From the IMG/VR virus record IMGVR_UViG_3300045911_000060, positions 1 through 52,442 of that record: a stretch of 52,442 nt of DNA; one strand, given 5' to 3'. The translations under genes were made by a program, and so were the position numbers. Origin of the DNA: a virus. The notes under the pieces were generated by a model. The model was not told where the DNA came from, did no database searches, and was given only the letters and a program-made list of their open reading frames with translations. Positions 22,874 through 28,502 of the stretch are shown here, in pieces. Positions within the stretch are counted from its first letter, which is position 1. Each line of letters opens with the position of its first letter.

Positions 22874-22879
22874 TAGAAT
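22874..22879 (+). promoter_or_regulatory. -10-like element TAGAAT
   Basis: GATAGAATTG with six bases between TAGAAT and ATG 22886, like those at 18390 and 3847. Confidence 0.5.
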
Positions 22880-22885
22880 TGGGTC

Positions 22886-23191
22886 ATGTATCGAGACGCC
22901 GCCGAAGTTGTTGCATCGCAGAAATGGTTTCACGTTGACGCGGTAACCGGCGAACATCTGTCGTGGGAACAAGAAGATGAGTCTTCCTGTTCCAGCCGGG
23001 AAGAAGCTATCGGGATCATTCAACGCACGCTCGATTTCTGGCTAGTCAAGATGCGCGATATGTACGTCGCACAGGGATTGGACATCGAACGGGCGCGGGA
23101 AGACGCGAAGGTTACGTTCATCATCAATCTGGAAGCGATGATGTTGAATACTCCCTTCGCAAAACAGTGGGGATTAGAACTTTCCTTTTGA
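22886..23191 (+). CDS. hypothetical protein, 101 aa
   Basis: Mostly helical, acidic protein; 'EEAIGIIQRTLDFWLVKMRDMYV' and 'EDAKVTFIINLEAMM' are likely long helices. Predicted leaderless message. No family recognised. Confidence 0.6.
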   Translation: MYRDAAEVVASQKWFHVDAVTGEHLSWEQEDESSCSSREEAIGIIQRTLDFWLVKMRDMYVAQGLDIERAREDAKVTFIINLEAMMLNTPFAKQWGLELSF

Positions 23192-23219
23192 AAAATGTTG
23201 ACTTTTGTCCGGCGGCATG

Positions 23220-23227
23220 TATAAATA
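23220..23227 (+). promoter_or_regulatory. late-promoter-like element (TATAAATA)
   Basis: Exact T4 late core TATAAATA. Transcription would start near 23233, inside a first ATG (23231), which argues for the ATG at 23246. TTGACT at 23198 with a 16-nt spacer would also make this a sigma70 -10. Confidence 0.6.
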
Positions 23228-23245
23228 GAGATGAGGCAACGCACC

Positions 23246-23368
23246 ATGAAGGCAATCTTCACAACTCGAACGCACACAGCCACTACGATGTCTGTGCGCG
23301 CGACTGCGTTTGCCGGTGGCGTCGATATTGTGATCGATACCATCGCTGCGACGGCAGCAGCGGCTTAA
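23246..23368 (+). CDS. small Ala/Thr-rich protein, 40 aa
   Basis: MKAIFTTRTHTATT opening, then an Ala-rich, mildly hydrophobic tail (VDIVIDTIAATAAAA). GAGG about nine bases upstream serves as a ribosome site. Starting at ATG 23231 would add five residues. It ends at a palindrome (GCGGCTTAAGCCGC) before the tRNA cluster. Function unknown. Confidence 0.45.
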   Translation: MKAIFTTRTHTATTMSVRATAFAGGVDIVIDTIAATAAAA

Positions 23369-23416
23369 GCCGCCCACAGACTTTCCCCTCCAAGTCATAT
23401 TAGGTTTTGTCCATTT

Positions 23417-23493
23417 GGGCCGTTAGCTCATTTTGGGAGAGCATCCGCCTTGCAAGCGGAAGGTAGCCGGTTCGATCCCGGCACGGTCCACCA
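23417..23493 (+). tRNA. tRNA-Ala(UGC)
   Basis: Acceptor GGGCCGU/ACGGUCC with the G3-U70 alanine determinant and CCA encoded. The anticodon loop is CUUGCAA (anticodon UGC), and the T arm is GCCGG-UUCGAUC-CCGGC. All arms are canonical. Confidence 0.92.
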
Positions 23494-23500
23494 AACAAAT

Positions 23501-23580
23501 GGGGCACGGGGCTGCATGGGGTGGCCGCTTCGATGGCATCGAAGATATTCAGGTGGGTTCGATTCCCACGTGTTCCACCA
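23501..23580 (+). tRNA. tRNA-Ala(GGC)
   Basis: Acceptor GGGGCAC/GUGUUCC with G3-U70, anticodon stem CUUCG/CGAAG around AUGGCAU (anticodon GGC), T stem GUGGG/CCCAC, CCA encoded. The variable region is 8 nt, longer than usual. Confidence 0.8.
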
Positions 23581-23692
23581 AACAGAGACGGGCGATTACA
23601 AGTTTCTTGTGTCGTGCGATTGCAAGTTTTCTCTGTCTTTGTTCTTTGAAAATCGAATAGTTTTTGCGGAAGGAATCTCGGTTCACTAAAAC
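23581..23692 (+). other. 112-bp gap between tRNA genes
   Basis: No gene seen. Contains an imperfect direct repeat GCGATTRCAAGTTT at about 23592 and 23617. Probably a processing spacer. Confidence 0.4.
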
Positions 23693-23773
23693 GGGGCACG
23701 GGACTGCATGGGGGTGGTCGCCTCATTCGCAATGAGGATATTCAGGTGGGTTCGATTCCCACGTGTTCCACCA
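23693..23773 (+). tRNA. tRNA-Ala(CGC)
   Basis: Near-duplicate of the tRNA at 23501 in acceptor, variable and T arms, but with anticodon stem CCUCA/UGAGG around UUCGCAA (anticodon CGC). G3-U70 and encoded CCA are present. The variable region is again 8 nt. Confidence 0.8.
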
Positions 23774-23786
23774 AGATTCCATGACA

Positions 23787-23960
23787 CGAAGCCGAAGTAT
23801 AAGTACTTCTTGACAGGGCCGTTCAAAGCCGAAGTCGGAAGATTATCTGGTTACAACAGATGGCCGGGCTTACTAAGTTCGGTCTTCCCCGTGTTATGGG
23901 GAATGCTTCGTTACCGGGCAACCGGGCGACCGTCAGACCTGTACGGTGACATTTGACAGG
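23787..23960 (+). ncRNA. structured RNA segment, unassigned
   Basis: No coding frame fits, but base-paired elements follow one another: GAAGTA-TAAG-TACTTC (23793-23808). GGAAGA/TCTTCC encloses ATCTG-GTTACAA-CAGAT and an 8-bp hairpin CCGGGCTT-ACT-AAGTTCGG. Next come TCCCC-GTGTTAT-GGGGA and ACCGT/ACGGT. Two loops are 7 nt with U33-like placement, like anticodon arms. Possibly decayed tRNA genes or a multi-hairpin RNA. Confidence 0.35.
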
Positions 23961-24069
23961 CACTTTGATGCTTCTGATGAGTTGGATTCTTGCTTTGAAC
24001 GGCTCTTTCTTCGTGTCATACTGAATTCAGGACAAGCCGCCTCAGATTGGTTATCTGTCCCCACCTTTC

Positions 24070-24147
24070 GGAGATGTAGCTTAACATGGTTAAAGCGCCG
24101 GGCCGCAAAGCCCGGAGAAGTTGGTTCGAGTCCAATTCTTAGTCGAT
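24070..24147 (+). tRNA. degenerate tRNA-like gene (Cys-like)
   Basis: Good D arm (GCTT/AAGC), T arm (GTTGG-TTCGAGT-CCAAT) and anticodon stem CCGGG/CCCGG. The anticodon loop is 8 nt (CCGCAAAG, GCA by normal numbering, no U33) and the acceptor strands GGAGATG and TCTTAGT barely pair. No CCA follows. Likely a pseudo-tRNA, or one needing end repair or editing. Confidence 0.45.
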
Positions 24148-24175
24148 CTGTACTCTCTTGCTTGTCCATAATTTT

Positions 24176-24295
24176 CGCTGGCCGGTGCCGACTTTCTGGC
24201 TTAAGAAAGAGCACCTTCCTCCAAAGTCGGTAGTCGTGGGGCGAACGGTTAACGTCGATGTTTCCCACTGTCAGTCGGAGCGACATCGGCCAGCG
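24176..24295 (+). ncRNA. cloverleaf-like structured RNA, unassigned
   Basis: A closing stem of 12 pairs (24176-24187 with 24284-24295, one G-U) encloses an 8-bp hairpin (24188-24195 with 24223-24230) and a GTGGG/CCCAC stem (24236-24240 with 24264-24268) with an inner ACG/CGT stem. It carries no tRNA consensus loops and no frame. The layout suggests a stable ~120-nt RNA. Confidence 0.45.
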
Positions 24296-24315
24296 TGCAT
24301 TCCTTCCGCAAGTTC

Positions 24316-24389
24316 GGGGCATTTCGTTAGTGGCAAACGGCACCACTGTCTATGGTGTACCACGGGTTCGATTCCCGTATGCCCCGCCA
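24316..24389 (+). tRNA. tRNA-Asp(GUC), first copy
   Basis: Perfect acceptor GGGGCAU/AUGCCCC, G73, encoded CCA, D stem CGUU/AACG, anticodon stem CACCA/UGGUG with loop CUGUCUA (GUC; unusual U37), T stem ACGGG/CCCGU. Confidence 0.82.
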
Positions 24390-24390
24390 C

Positions 24391-24468
24391 GGTCTTGTAG
24401 GGGAGTTGGCCGTCCCCGTCACCCTGTCACGGTGAAGATCACGGGTTCGAATCCCGTCAGGACCGCCA
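24391..24468 (+). tRNA. tRNA-Asp(GUC), second copy
   Basis: Acceptor GGUCUUG/CAGGACC, G73 and CCA; D stem GGGG/CCCC; anticodon loop CUGUCAC (GUC) in stem UCACC/GGUGA; T arm ACGGG-UUCGAAU-CCCGU. Fully canonical. Confidence 0.9.
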
Positions 24469-24504
24469 AGTTTGACGTTCACGTTTGTGGATGTCAGACC
24501 CGTT

Positions 24505-24606
24505 GGGGAGATAGCCTAGCTTGGTTAAGGCACCGTTGCATGCCTTTTGCTGGCAACAGCCGTTTTGTGATGGTTATCATTGGTTCGAATCCAATTCTCC
24601 CCTCCA
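24505..24606 (+). tRNA. tRNA-like gene with a 31-nt anticodon loop
   Basis: Acceptor GGGGAGA/UCUCCCC with encoded CCA, D arm GCCU/AGGC, 5-nt variable region and T arm AUUGG-UUCGAAU-CCAAU are all canonical. The anticodon stem CCGUU/GAUGG (24533-24537, 24569-24573) encloses 31 nt instead of 7. CCGTT recurs at 24560, giving a 27-nt direct-repeat spacing. Removing 24 nt at the 5' side of the loop would leave UUU (Lys) as anticodon; this is inference. Confidence 0.6.
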
Positions 24607-24610
24607 ACAT

Positions 24611-24686
24611 GCCGGTGTAGTTTAAGTGGCAAAATAGTGGTTTCGTACTCCACAGTCACGACTTCAATCTGTCGTCACCGGCTCCA
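24611..24686 (+). tRNA. tRNA-Thr(CGU)
   Basis: Perfect acceptor GCCGGUG/CACCGGC, encoded CCA. Anticodon stem GUGG/CCAC with a U-U mismatch at its base and loop UUCGUAC (anticodon CGU). The T stem ACGAC/GUCGU closes an 8-nt loop, one more than normal. Confidence 0.7.
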
Positions 24687-24696
24687 AACACAACAC

Positions 24697-24772
24697 GCCG
24701 AATAAGCATTGATGGCGATGCGCTGGTCTTGTAAATCAGAGAAGAGGGTTCAACTTCCCTCATTCGGCTCCA
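24697..24772 (+). tRNA. tRNA-Thr(UGU)
   Basis: Perfect acceptor GCCGAAU/AUUCGGC, D stem GCAU/AUGC, anticodon stem CUGGU/AUCAG with loop CUUGUAA (UGU), CCA encoded. The T stem GAGGG/CCCUC has an 8-nt loop, as in the adjacent tRNA-Thr. Confidence 0.82.
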
Positions 24773-24774
24773 AC

Positions 24775-24865
24775 GGGCCTGTAGCTTAGAGTGCCGGGGA
24801 CGCCCGGACGGTCAGAGCACTTCAGGTTGAAGAAGGCGCGGGTTCGATCCCCGCCAGTCCCGCCA
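24775..24865 (+). tRNA. aberrant tRNA: 3-nt anticodon loop, long D loop
   Basis: Acceptor GGGCCUG/CAGUCCC (one mismatch), encoded CCA and canonical T arm GCGGG-UUCGAUC-CCCGC. The D stem GCUU/GAGC closes a 27-nt loop containing CCGGG-GACG-CCCGG. The anticodon stem CUUCA/UGAAG has only GGU as loop. Isotype cannot be assigned. Probably non-decoding. Confidence 0.55.
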
Positions 24866-25566
24866 TGCACCTGTCTTCTAACTGGTCAGGAACCGCGATT
24901 GGTATTCGCGAAATATGGGTTCGAGTCCCATCGGGTGCTCCATTCTTTTGATGATATCGTTGACGACGAATTGCGCGACCTTTTCCTTTATTGAGCGCTC
25001 CAAATGTCGGAGTGACACTATGACAGTTCGGGCAGATGAGTTCAAGGTTCTCTTCCTTGTTGTTCAGCGGGTCGCCGTCAATATGATTGACTTGTAACGG
25101 TACCCGTTGTGTGACAGGATTGATTTGACACCATCCGCACTTCCAACACGCCAGGCCTTTCTTCTCGAACAGGTATCGGCGGATAGTTTTGACTGATCGA
25201 CATACCGCCGCCTTTGATACCATCTTCCAATCCATTCTTCCACCGTTGAATGAATTCATTGTACAGATGATTTTTGTGGCAGCGACCAGAACAGAATTCA
25301 TTCGTTCCCTTTTTGACATCTTTGCCGCACACAATGCACGTGGGTGTTTTGTCTGCCCGTCGCACGTTATTGTATCTGGCCGCGCACGATTGATTGCAGA
25401 ACTTCTTTTTTCTGGTTTCCGCAACGCGACCGCCTTCTGGTACATGAATCACTTCATCACAATGAAGGCAACGGTTGGGTGACTCATTGTATGATGTGAT
25501 TGCTTGTTGACGAAAACGATGTGCTGTGATGGCGGCACCTAGCCGCCCCGCTTGGGATCTGGTCAC
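24822..25566 (-). pseudogene. HNH endonuclease, frameshifted
   Basis: The N-terminal frame starts at GTG 25566 and holds two zinc pairs (CLHC, FCNQSC; CIVC, FCSGRC) up to 'RWKNGLEDGIKGGG'. A second frame, out of register by one base near 25207, continues 'RSVKTIRRYLFEKKGLACWKCGW...VNHIDGDPLNNKEENLELICPNCH', the HNH core. The homologous order elsewhere is one protein, so an indel broke it. The second frame runs on antisense through the last two tRNA genes (24822-24941), so its normal end is also missing. Confidence 0.7.
24867..24942 (+). tRNA. tRNA-Thr(GGU)
   Basis: Acceptor GCACCUG/CGGGUGC, encoded CCA, anticodon stem CGCGA/UCGCG with loop UUGGUAU (GGU), T arm AUGGG-UUCGAGU-CCCAU. With the two other Thr tRNAs it completes a three-anticodon Thr set. 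Confidence 0.85.
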
Positions 25567-25571
25567 GCCAA

Positions 25572-25577
25572 GATTTA
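25572..25577 (-). promoter_or_regulatory. late-promoter-like element (TAAATC)
   Basis: TAAATC, five bases, GTG 25566. It diverges from the TAAATA at 25595. Confidence 0.35.
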
Positions 25578-25594
25578 GGCTTCGCGTTCGGGCC

Positions 25595-25600
25595 TAAATA
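25595..25600 (+). promoter_or_regulatory. late-promoter-like element (CCTAAATACCC)
   Basis: TAAATA, five bases, ATG 25606. Confidence 0.65.
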
Positions 25601-25605
25601 CCCAC

Positions 25606-26076
25606 ATGGCATTGTGGAATCTATCGAATCCGCCATCGTGGGCACCCAACGCGATTGCGACCCCAAAGGGATGGGTGAATCCTGACACCGGTGAAGTTCT
25701 GGTGACCATCGGATCGCTGGATCGTCGTACCGGCGCGGCGGTCATTCGAAGCGCTCATATCGTCAACAACAAGGGAACCTACCAAGACGGAGATACCATC
25801 CGTCTCCGTGTTCAGTTCAGCGAACCGGTGCTTGTGGTTGGTGTGCCGACGATTTCCATTGATATTGGGGTAGACACCGTGGATCTGTCCTATGTGTCCG
25901 GGTCGGGCACAGCGGCTCTTGATTTCACGTATGAGATCAACGGAGAAACCGGCCAGATCGTGATGGCGAATCCCACAACGATCACCGGTTCGATTCACGA
26001 TGTCGCGCCGGGCGACTACGGATTGCAAGTCGATACCGACTTCGTACCACCGGCTCCCCTTCCGATGGTTGAATAA
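25606..26076 (+). CDS. virion-associated beta-sandwich protein
   Basis: 156 aa. 'NNKGTYQDGDTIRLRVQFSEPVLVVGVPTISIDIG' is a bacterial Ig-like/cadherin-like beta-sandwich pattern used in phage structural and adhesion proteins. The opening 'ALWNLSNPPSWAPNAIATPKGWVNPDTGEVL' also looks structural. Late-type promoter, single gene, own terminator. Precise place in the virion unknown. Confidence 0.6.
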   Translation: MALWNLSNPPSWAPNAIATPKGWVNPDTGEVLVTIGSLDRRTGAAVIRSAHIVNNKGTYQDGDTIRLRVQFSEPVLVVGVPTISIDIGVDTVDLSYVSGSGTAALDFTYEINGETGQIVMANPTTITGSIHDVAPGDYGLQVDTDFVPPAPLPMVE

Positions 26077-26080
26077 ACGA

Positions 26081-26108
26081 AAGCCCCGGTCATGCCGGGG
26101 CTTTTTGT
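26081..26108 (+). terminator. intrinsic terminator
   Basis: AAGCCCCGG (26081-26089) with CCGGGGCTT (26095-26103), then T-run. Flanking A's mean it may also work for the minus-strand operon that ends at 26090. Confidence 0.85.
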
Positions 26109-26341
26109 TTTTCGTAGTGGGCTTTCATTGCGAAGATCAACCCGGTCGGACCAGTCATCGGTTGCACGCCACAAATGTTCGCTGCAACCAATTTCGGCAT
26201 CGCCCGGCGGATCAACGAAATGAGAACCGCATCCGGGTGTGGTTTGGGACGCGCCCAAGCGGGCAAAGTCAAACCCAATGTCCGGCATGCCGCCGCAACA
26301 AAAGGTGTCAGAAGGGTGATGAAAAAAGCCTGTCTTGTCAT
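26090..26341 (-). CDS. small exported lipoprotein-like protein, 83 aa
   Basis: The ATG at 26341 shares a base with the clpP stop (TGATG). The N-terminus '[19 protein letters not shown]' has a basic start, a hydrophobic core and a Cys at a lipobox-like position. The rest is basic and helical. Co-translated with clpP, but with no visible link to proteolysis. Confidence 0.5.
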   Translation of the reverse strand: MTRQAFFITLLTPFVAAACRTLGLTLPAWARPKPHPDAVLISLIRRAMPKLVAANICGVQPMTGPTGLIFAMKAHYEKQKAPA

Positions 26342-26934
26342 CACGGCTGTTTCTTAATCACCTTATCGACAAGGCCGTACTTGACCGCCGCGTCCGCTTC
26401 CAAGATGTAGTCGCGGTCCACGTCCGCGCTGATCTTTTCGAGCGGCTGGCCGGTCTTGGTTGCCAAGATGCCGTTGAGGATTTCGCGCATGCGCAAGATT
26501 TCCTTGGCGTGGATGTCGATGTCGCTGGCCTGTCCGCTGAGTCCGCGCATCAACGGCTGGTGGATCAGGATGCGTGCGTGCGGCAAAGCGAAGCGCTTAC
26601 CCTTGGCACCGTTCGCCAGTAACACAGCGCCCATTGAAGCGGCCTGACCGACGCAATAGGTCACGATGTCGGGCTTGACCAGATTCATCGTATCGAGAAT
26701 GGCAAGGCCCGCCGTGATCGATCCGCCCGGCGAATTGATGTACATGCTGATGTCCTTGTCCGGGTCTTCCGCCGCAAGGAAGAGAAGCTGTGCGACGACC
26801 AGATTGGCAACGTCGTCATCAATCGCAGTGCCAAGGAAGATGATGTGTTCTTTGAGAAGACGGGAGTAGATGTCGTAGGAACGTTCGCCGCGCGGGGACT
26901 GTTCCACGACCATCGGGATGAGTGTGTTGTGCAT
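26341..26934 (-). CDS. clpP: ATP-dependent Clp protease proteolytic subunit
   Basis: 197 aa, the standard length. All landmarks are present: 'YINSPGGSI', the catalytic Ser in 'GQAASMGA' (S100), the His in 'RILIHQPL' (H125) and the Asp in '[10 protein letters not shown]' (D171 or D173). ClpP forms a barrel that degrades proteins delivered by ClpX or ClpA; no unfoldase gene is in the window, so the host's would be used. The N-terminus '[31 protein letters not shown]' is canonical. TACAAT lies eight bases before the ATG. Confidence 0.95.
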   Translation of the reverse strand: MHNTLIPMVVEQSPRGERSYDIYSRLLKEHIIFLGTAIDDDVANLVVAQLLFLAAEDPDKDISMYINSPGGSITAGLAILDTMNLVKPDIVTYCVGQAASMGAVLLANGAKGKRFALPHARILIHQPLMRGLSGQASDIDIHAKEILRMREILNGILATKTGQPLEKISADVDRDYILEADAAVKYGLVDKVIKKQP

Positions 26935-26982
26935 GTACTGGTATTGTAGACCGCACGGATTGGTACCAAAAACTCTCTAAGG

Positions 26983-27011
26983 TTGAAGGGCTGGTCGGGA
27001 TCTGTTATTAT
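26983..27011 (+). promoter_or_regulatory. sigma70-like promoter, near-leaderless
   Basis: TTGAAG, 17-nt spacer, TATTAT, seven bases to ATG 27019. Confidence 0.65.
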
Positions 27012-27018
27012 GCGGGGT

Positions 27019-27441
27019 ATGATTCCTTTATGGGTATGGCATTCGGGTTTCGTAATCGTCAGTTTGATTGCGTTGACGTTGGCATTGGCATACGCCGGGG
27101 AAGTGCTGGCCCGCCGCCGGATCGAACGTCAATGGATGCAATGTATGGCTGAATTGCACCGGAAGTCTGTGATTCCGGTTGTGGCAGCTTTCCTCATCGC
27201 CGGGTATGCGTGGGCGCAAACACAGATCGGCACCGATCAACGGTCGCCGAAGATTCCACAGGTGGTGGAATGGGGTGTGTGCAAAGATCCGGTTCCGAAT
27301 CCAACGCCGAACATCAGTTGCGCCGGGCTGGAAATGATGCGGTTCCGCTACGCTGACGGTTCGACGAAGGTGTACACGCTGGTTCCGGCGACACCGAACA
27401 TCGCCACGGAAACGAAGTTCGTTCGAGTGCCGCTAAACTAG
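27019..27441 (+). CDS. membrane/exported protein, 140 aa
   Basis: Two hydrophobic segments: residues 3-24 (PLWVWHSGFVIVSLIALTLALAY) and about 47-61 (VIPVVAAFLIAGYAWA, ending AQTQ like a cleavable signal). Between them is a basic loop. The second half is polar with two Cys (C88, C101). Possibly a membrane protein with a periplasmic C-terminal domain. Start set by the promoter. Function unknown. Confidence 0.55.
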   Translation: MIPLWVWHSGFVIVSLIALTLALAYAGEVLARRRIERQWMQCMAELHRKSVIPVVAAFLIAGYAWAQTQIGTDQRSPKIPQVVEWGVCKDPVPNPTPNISCAGLEMMRFRYADGSTKVYTLVPATPNIATETKFVRVPLN

Positions 27442-27445
27442 TGTC

Positions 27446-27610
27446 ATGATGAATCGTCGATCCTTCTTCGCTGTGATTGCCGGGGTATTCTCTTCGGTTG
27501 GCTGTGAAAGCTATACGAAGAGGTTTCTGGCCGCGCACCCGGAAGTCAAACCGTTTCCGCCGGGCATTTTGATAACCGGTCTATCGGTCTGGTTCGTGCC
27601 TGACTGGTAA
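27446..27610 (+). CDS. small lipoprotein with twin-arginine start, 54 aa
   Basis: MMNRRSFFAVIAGVFSSVGC: paired Arg, hydrophobic core and a lipobox-like 'SVGC'. After the Cys only about 35 residues remain (AAHPEVKPFPPGILITG). The ATG at 27446 or 27449 may be used. Sits 4 nt after the preceding exported protein, so both may act in the envelope. The ending 'PFPPGILITGLSVWFVPDW' is hydrophobic. Confidence 0.55.
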   Translation: MMNRRSFFAVIAGVFSSVGCESYTKRFLAAHPEVKPFPPGILITGLSVWFVPDW

Positions 27611-27737
27611 GCAATGGCGTTATGAGCACCGCGCCGGGGTGTGCGTAAACCGGCGGTCAGTGATGGGGCCACCAGTCTGGCGACACGAAGCGCCGGAAAG
27701 CGGAGAAACAACGCCGCAAGCTGATACCAATTCGAAA

Positions 27738-27780
27738 CGGGCCGGAACGCCTCATGAACGTTCCGGCCCGTTTTGGTTTT
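27738..27780 (+). terminator. strong intrinsic terminator
   Basis: 12-bp perfect stem (27738-27749 with 27759-27770), 9-nt loop, T-rich tail. The preceding 27611-27737 holds no recognisable gene. Confidence 0.85.
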
Positions 27781-27788
27781 GATGGTGA

Positions 27789-28004
27789 CTACTGCCCGGC
27801 GCACATGGCACGGGCGGCTTGCATGAAAGCGAACTGGTCGTAGTTGTCGTTCCGCTCTTCGTCGCGGGCATTCTGGACGCCCTTGCCGTTGCAGCGGTAG
27901 CAGATCCCGCCGGGGCCAGTCGGGAAGGGAGTTTCATCGTCATTCTCTCCACCTTCATGATGACTCGTTTGACCGAGAATGACAATGGTACTTTGGTACT
28001 GATC
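27789..28004 (-). CDS. zinc-finger-like segment without its own ATG
   Basis: The frame 'GGENDDETPFPTGPGGICYRCNGKGVQNARDEERNDNYDQFAF' looks real: CYRCNGKG is a DnaJ-type Cys pair and the tail is typical of small phage proteins. No ATG, GTG or TTG precedes it in frame; an ATT at 27986 could serve. It is in the same frame as the NADAR gene, directly after its TAA (28005-28007), so stop readthrough could fuse 71 residues to NADAR. A one-base error is a third option. Confidence 0.45.
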   Translation of the reverse strand, partial: DQYQSTIVILGQTSHHEGGENDDETPFPTGPGGICYRCNGKGVQNARDEERNDNYDQFAFMQAARAMCAGQ

Positions 28005-28490
28005 TTAGGAAATCGTGCGCAATTGTTCCCGAAGTTCCATCAAGAGCACGCCAAGCATGTTCTTGCCGCTTCCGTCCCGACCGCAACCCCAATAGTAGTC
28101 GAACGGGCTGTCTTCGATGATGATTTCGTCGCCGGTGCTGAGCAGAAGGTCGCGAAGGTCGGGTTCGCTGAACTTGGCACGGAGCGCCCGGCGCATGAAG
28201 TCGTCTTTGACTTCATCCCAATCCGGGCGCATCGGGAAGTCACGCCGCCGTCCTTCATCAGCGGCTTCGCGGGGCCGGTTCAACCCGGCGATGTAGTCGT
28301 GAAGAGTGATGGTGTAGGGTTCGAGCGACGGCGGTTCTGTGCCAAGGGTGATCGTGGCATCGGGGTAGAACTTCATCGCTTGGTAGTAGTGTTCGGTGGA
28401 CTTCCACTTACGTCCATCGACCACAACGTCGCGGCGGTAGAAGTTTGAAAACTCTCCCCACTTGTCCAACACTCTCCAGAACTTTATCAT
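28005..28490 (-). CDS. NADAR-family ADP-ribose glycosidase-like protein
   Basis: 161 aa. Motifs 'WGEFSNFYRR', 'WKSTEHYYQAMKF' and 'GSGKNMLGVLLMELRE' define the NADAR family. Characterised members remove ADP-ribose from guanine in DNA and serve as antitoxins to DarT1-type toxins; phage copies are plausible counter-defence factors. The start at 28490 is set by a perfect TATAAT six bases upstream; longer starts lie within the operator-like repeat. Confidence 0.85.
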   Translation of the reverse strand: MIKFWRVLDKWGEFSNFYRRDVVVDGRKWKSTEHYYQAMKFYPDATITLGTEPPSLEPYTITLHDYIAGLNRPREAADEGRRRDFPMRPDWDEVKDDFMRRALRAKFSEPDLRDLLLSTGDEIIIEDSPFDYYWGCGRDGSGKNMLGVLLMELREQLRTIS

Positions 28491-28496
28491 GTATCT

Positions 28497-28502
28497 ATTA
28501 TA
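28497..28502 (-). promoter_or_regulatory. -10 element TATAAT, leaderless
   Basis: Consensus TATAAT, six bases to the NADAR ATG. The -35 position is occupied by an inverted repeat rather than a TTGACA. Confidence 0.65.

Noticed and set aside
23361-23376. Palindrome GCGGCTTAAGCCGC after a small gene
   Set aside because: No T-run follows and part of it is coding; not called a terminator.
23501-23773. Near-identical 80-bp blocks that might be a transposon end or CRISPR repeat
   Set aside because: They fold as two tRNA-Ala genes with different anticodons; no spacers or transposase.
24822-24941. Protein tail reading 'GAPDGTRTHISRIP' on the minus strand
   Set aside because: It is the antisense translation of tRNA genes, a common artefact, not a domain.
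27611-27737. Possible small RNA or gene before the 27738 terminator
   Set aside because: Only very short frames and no clear promoter or extended structure; left unassigned.
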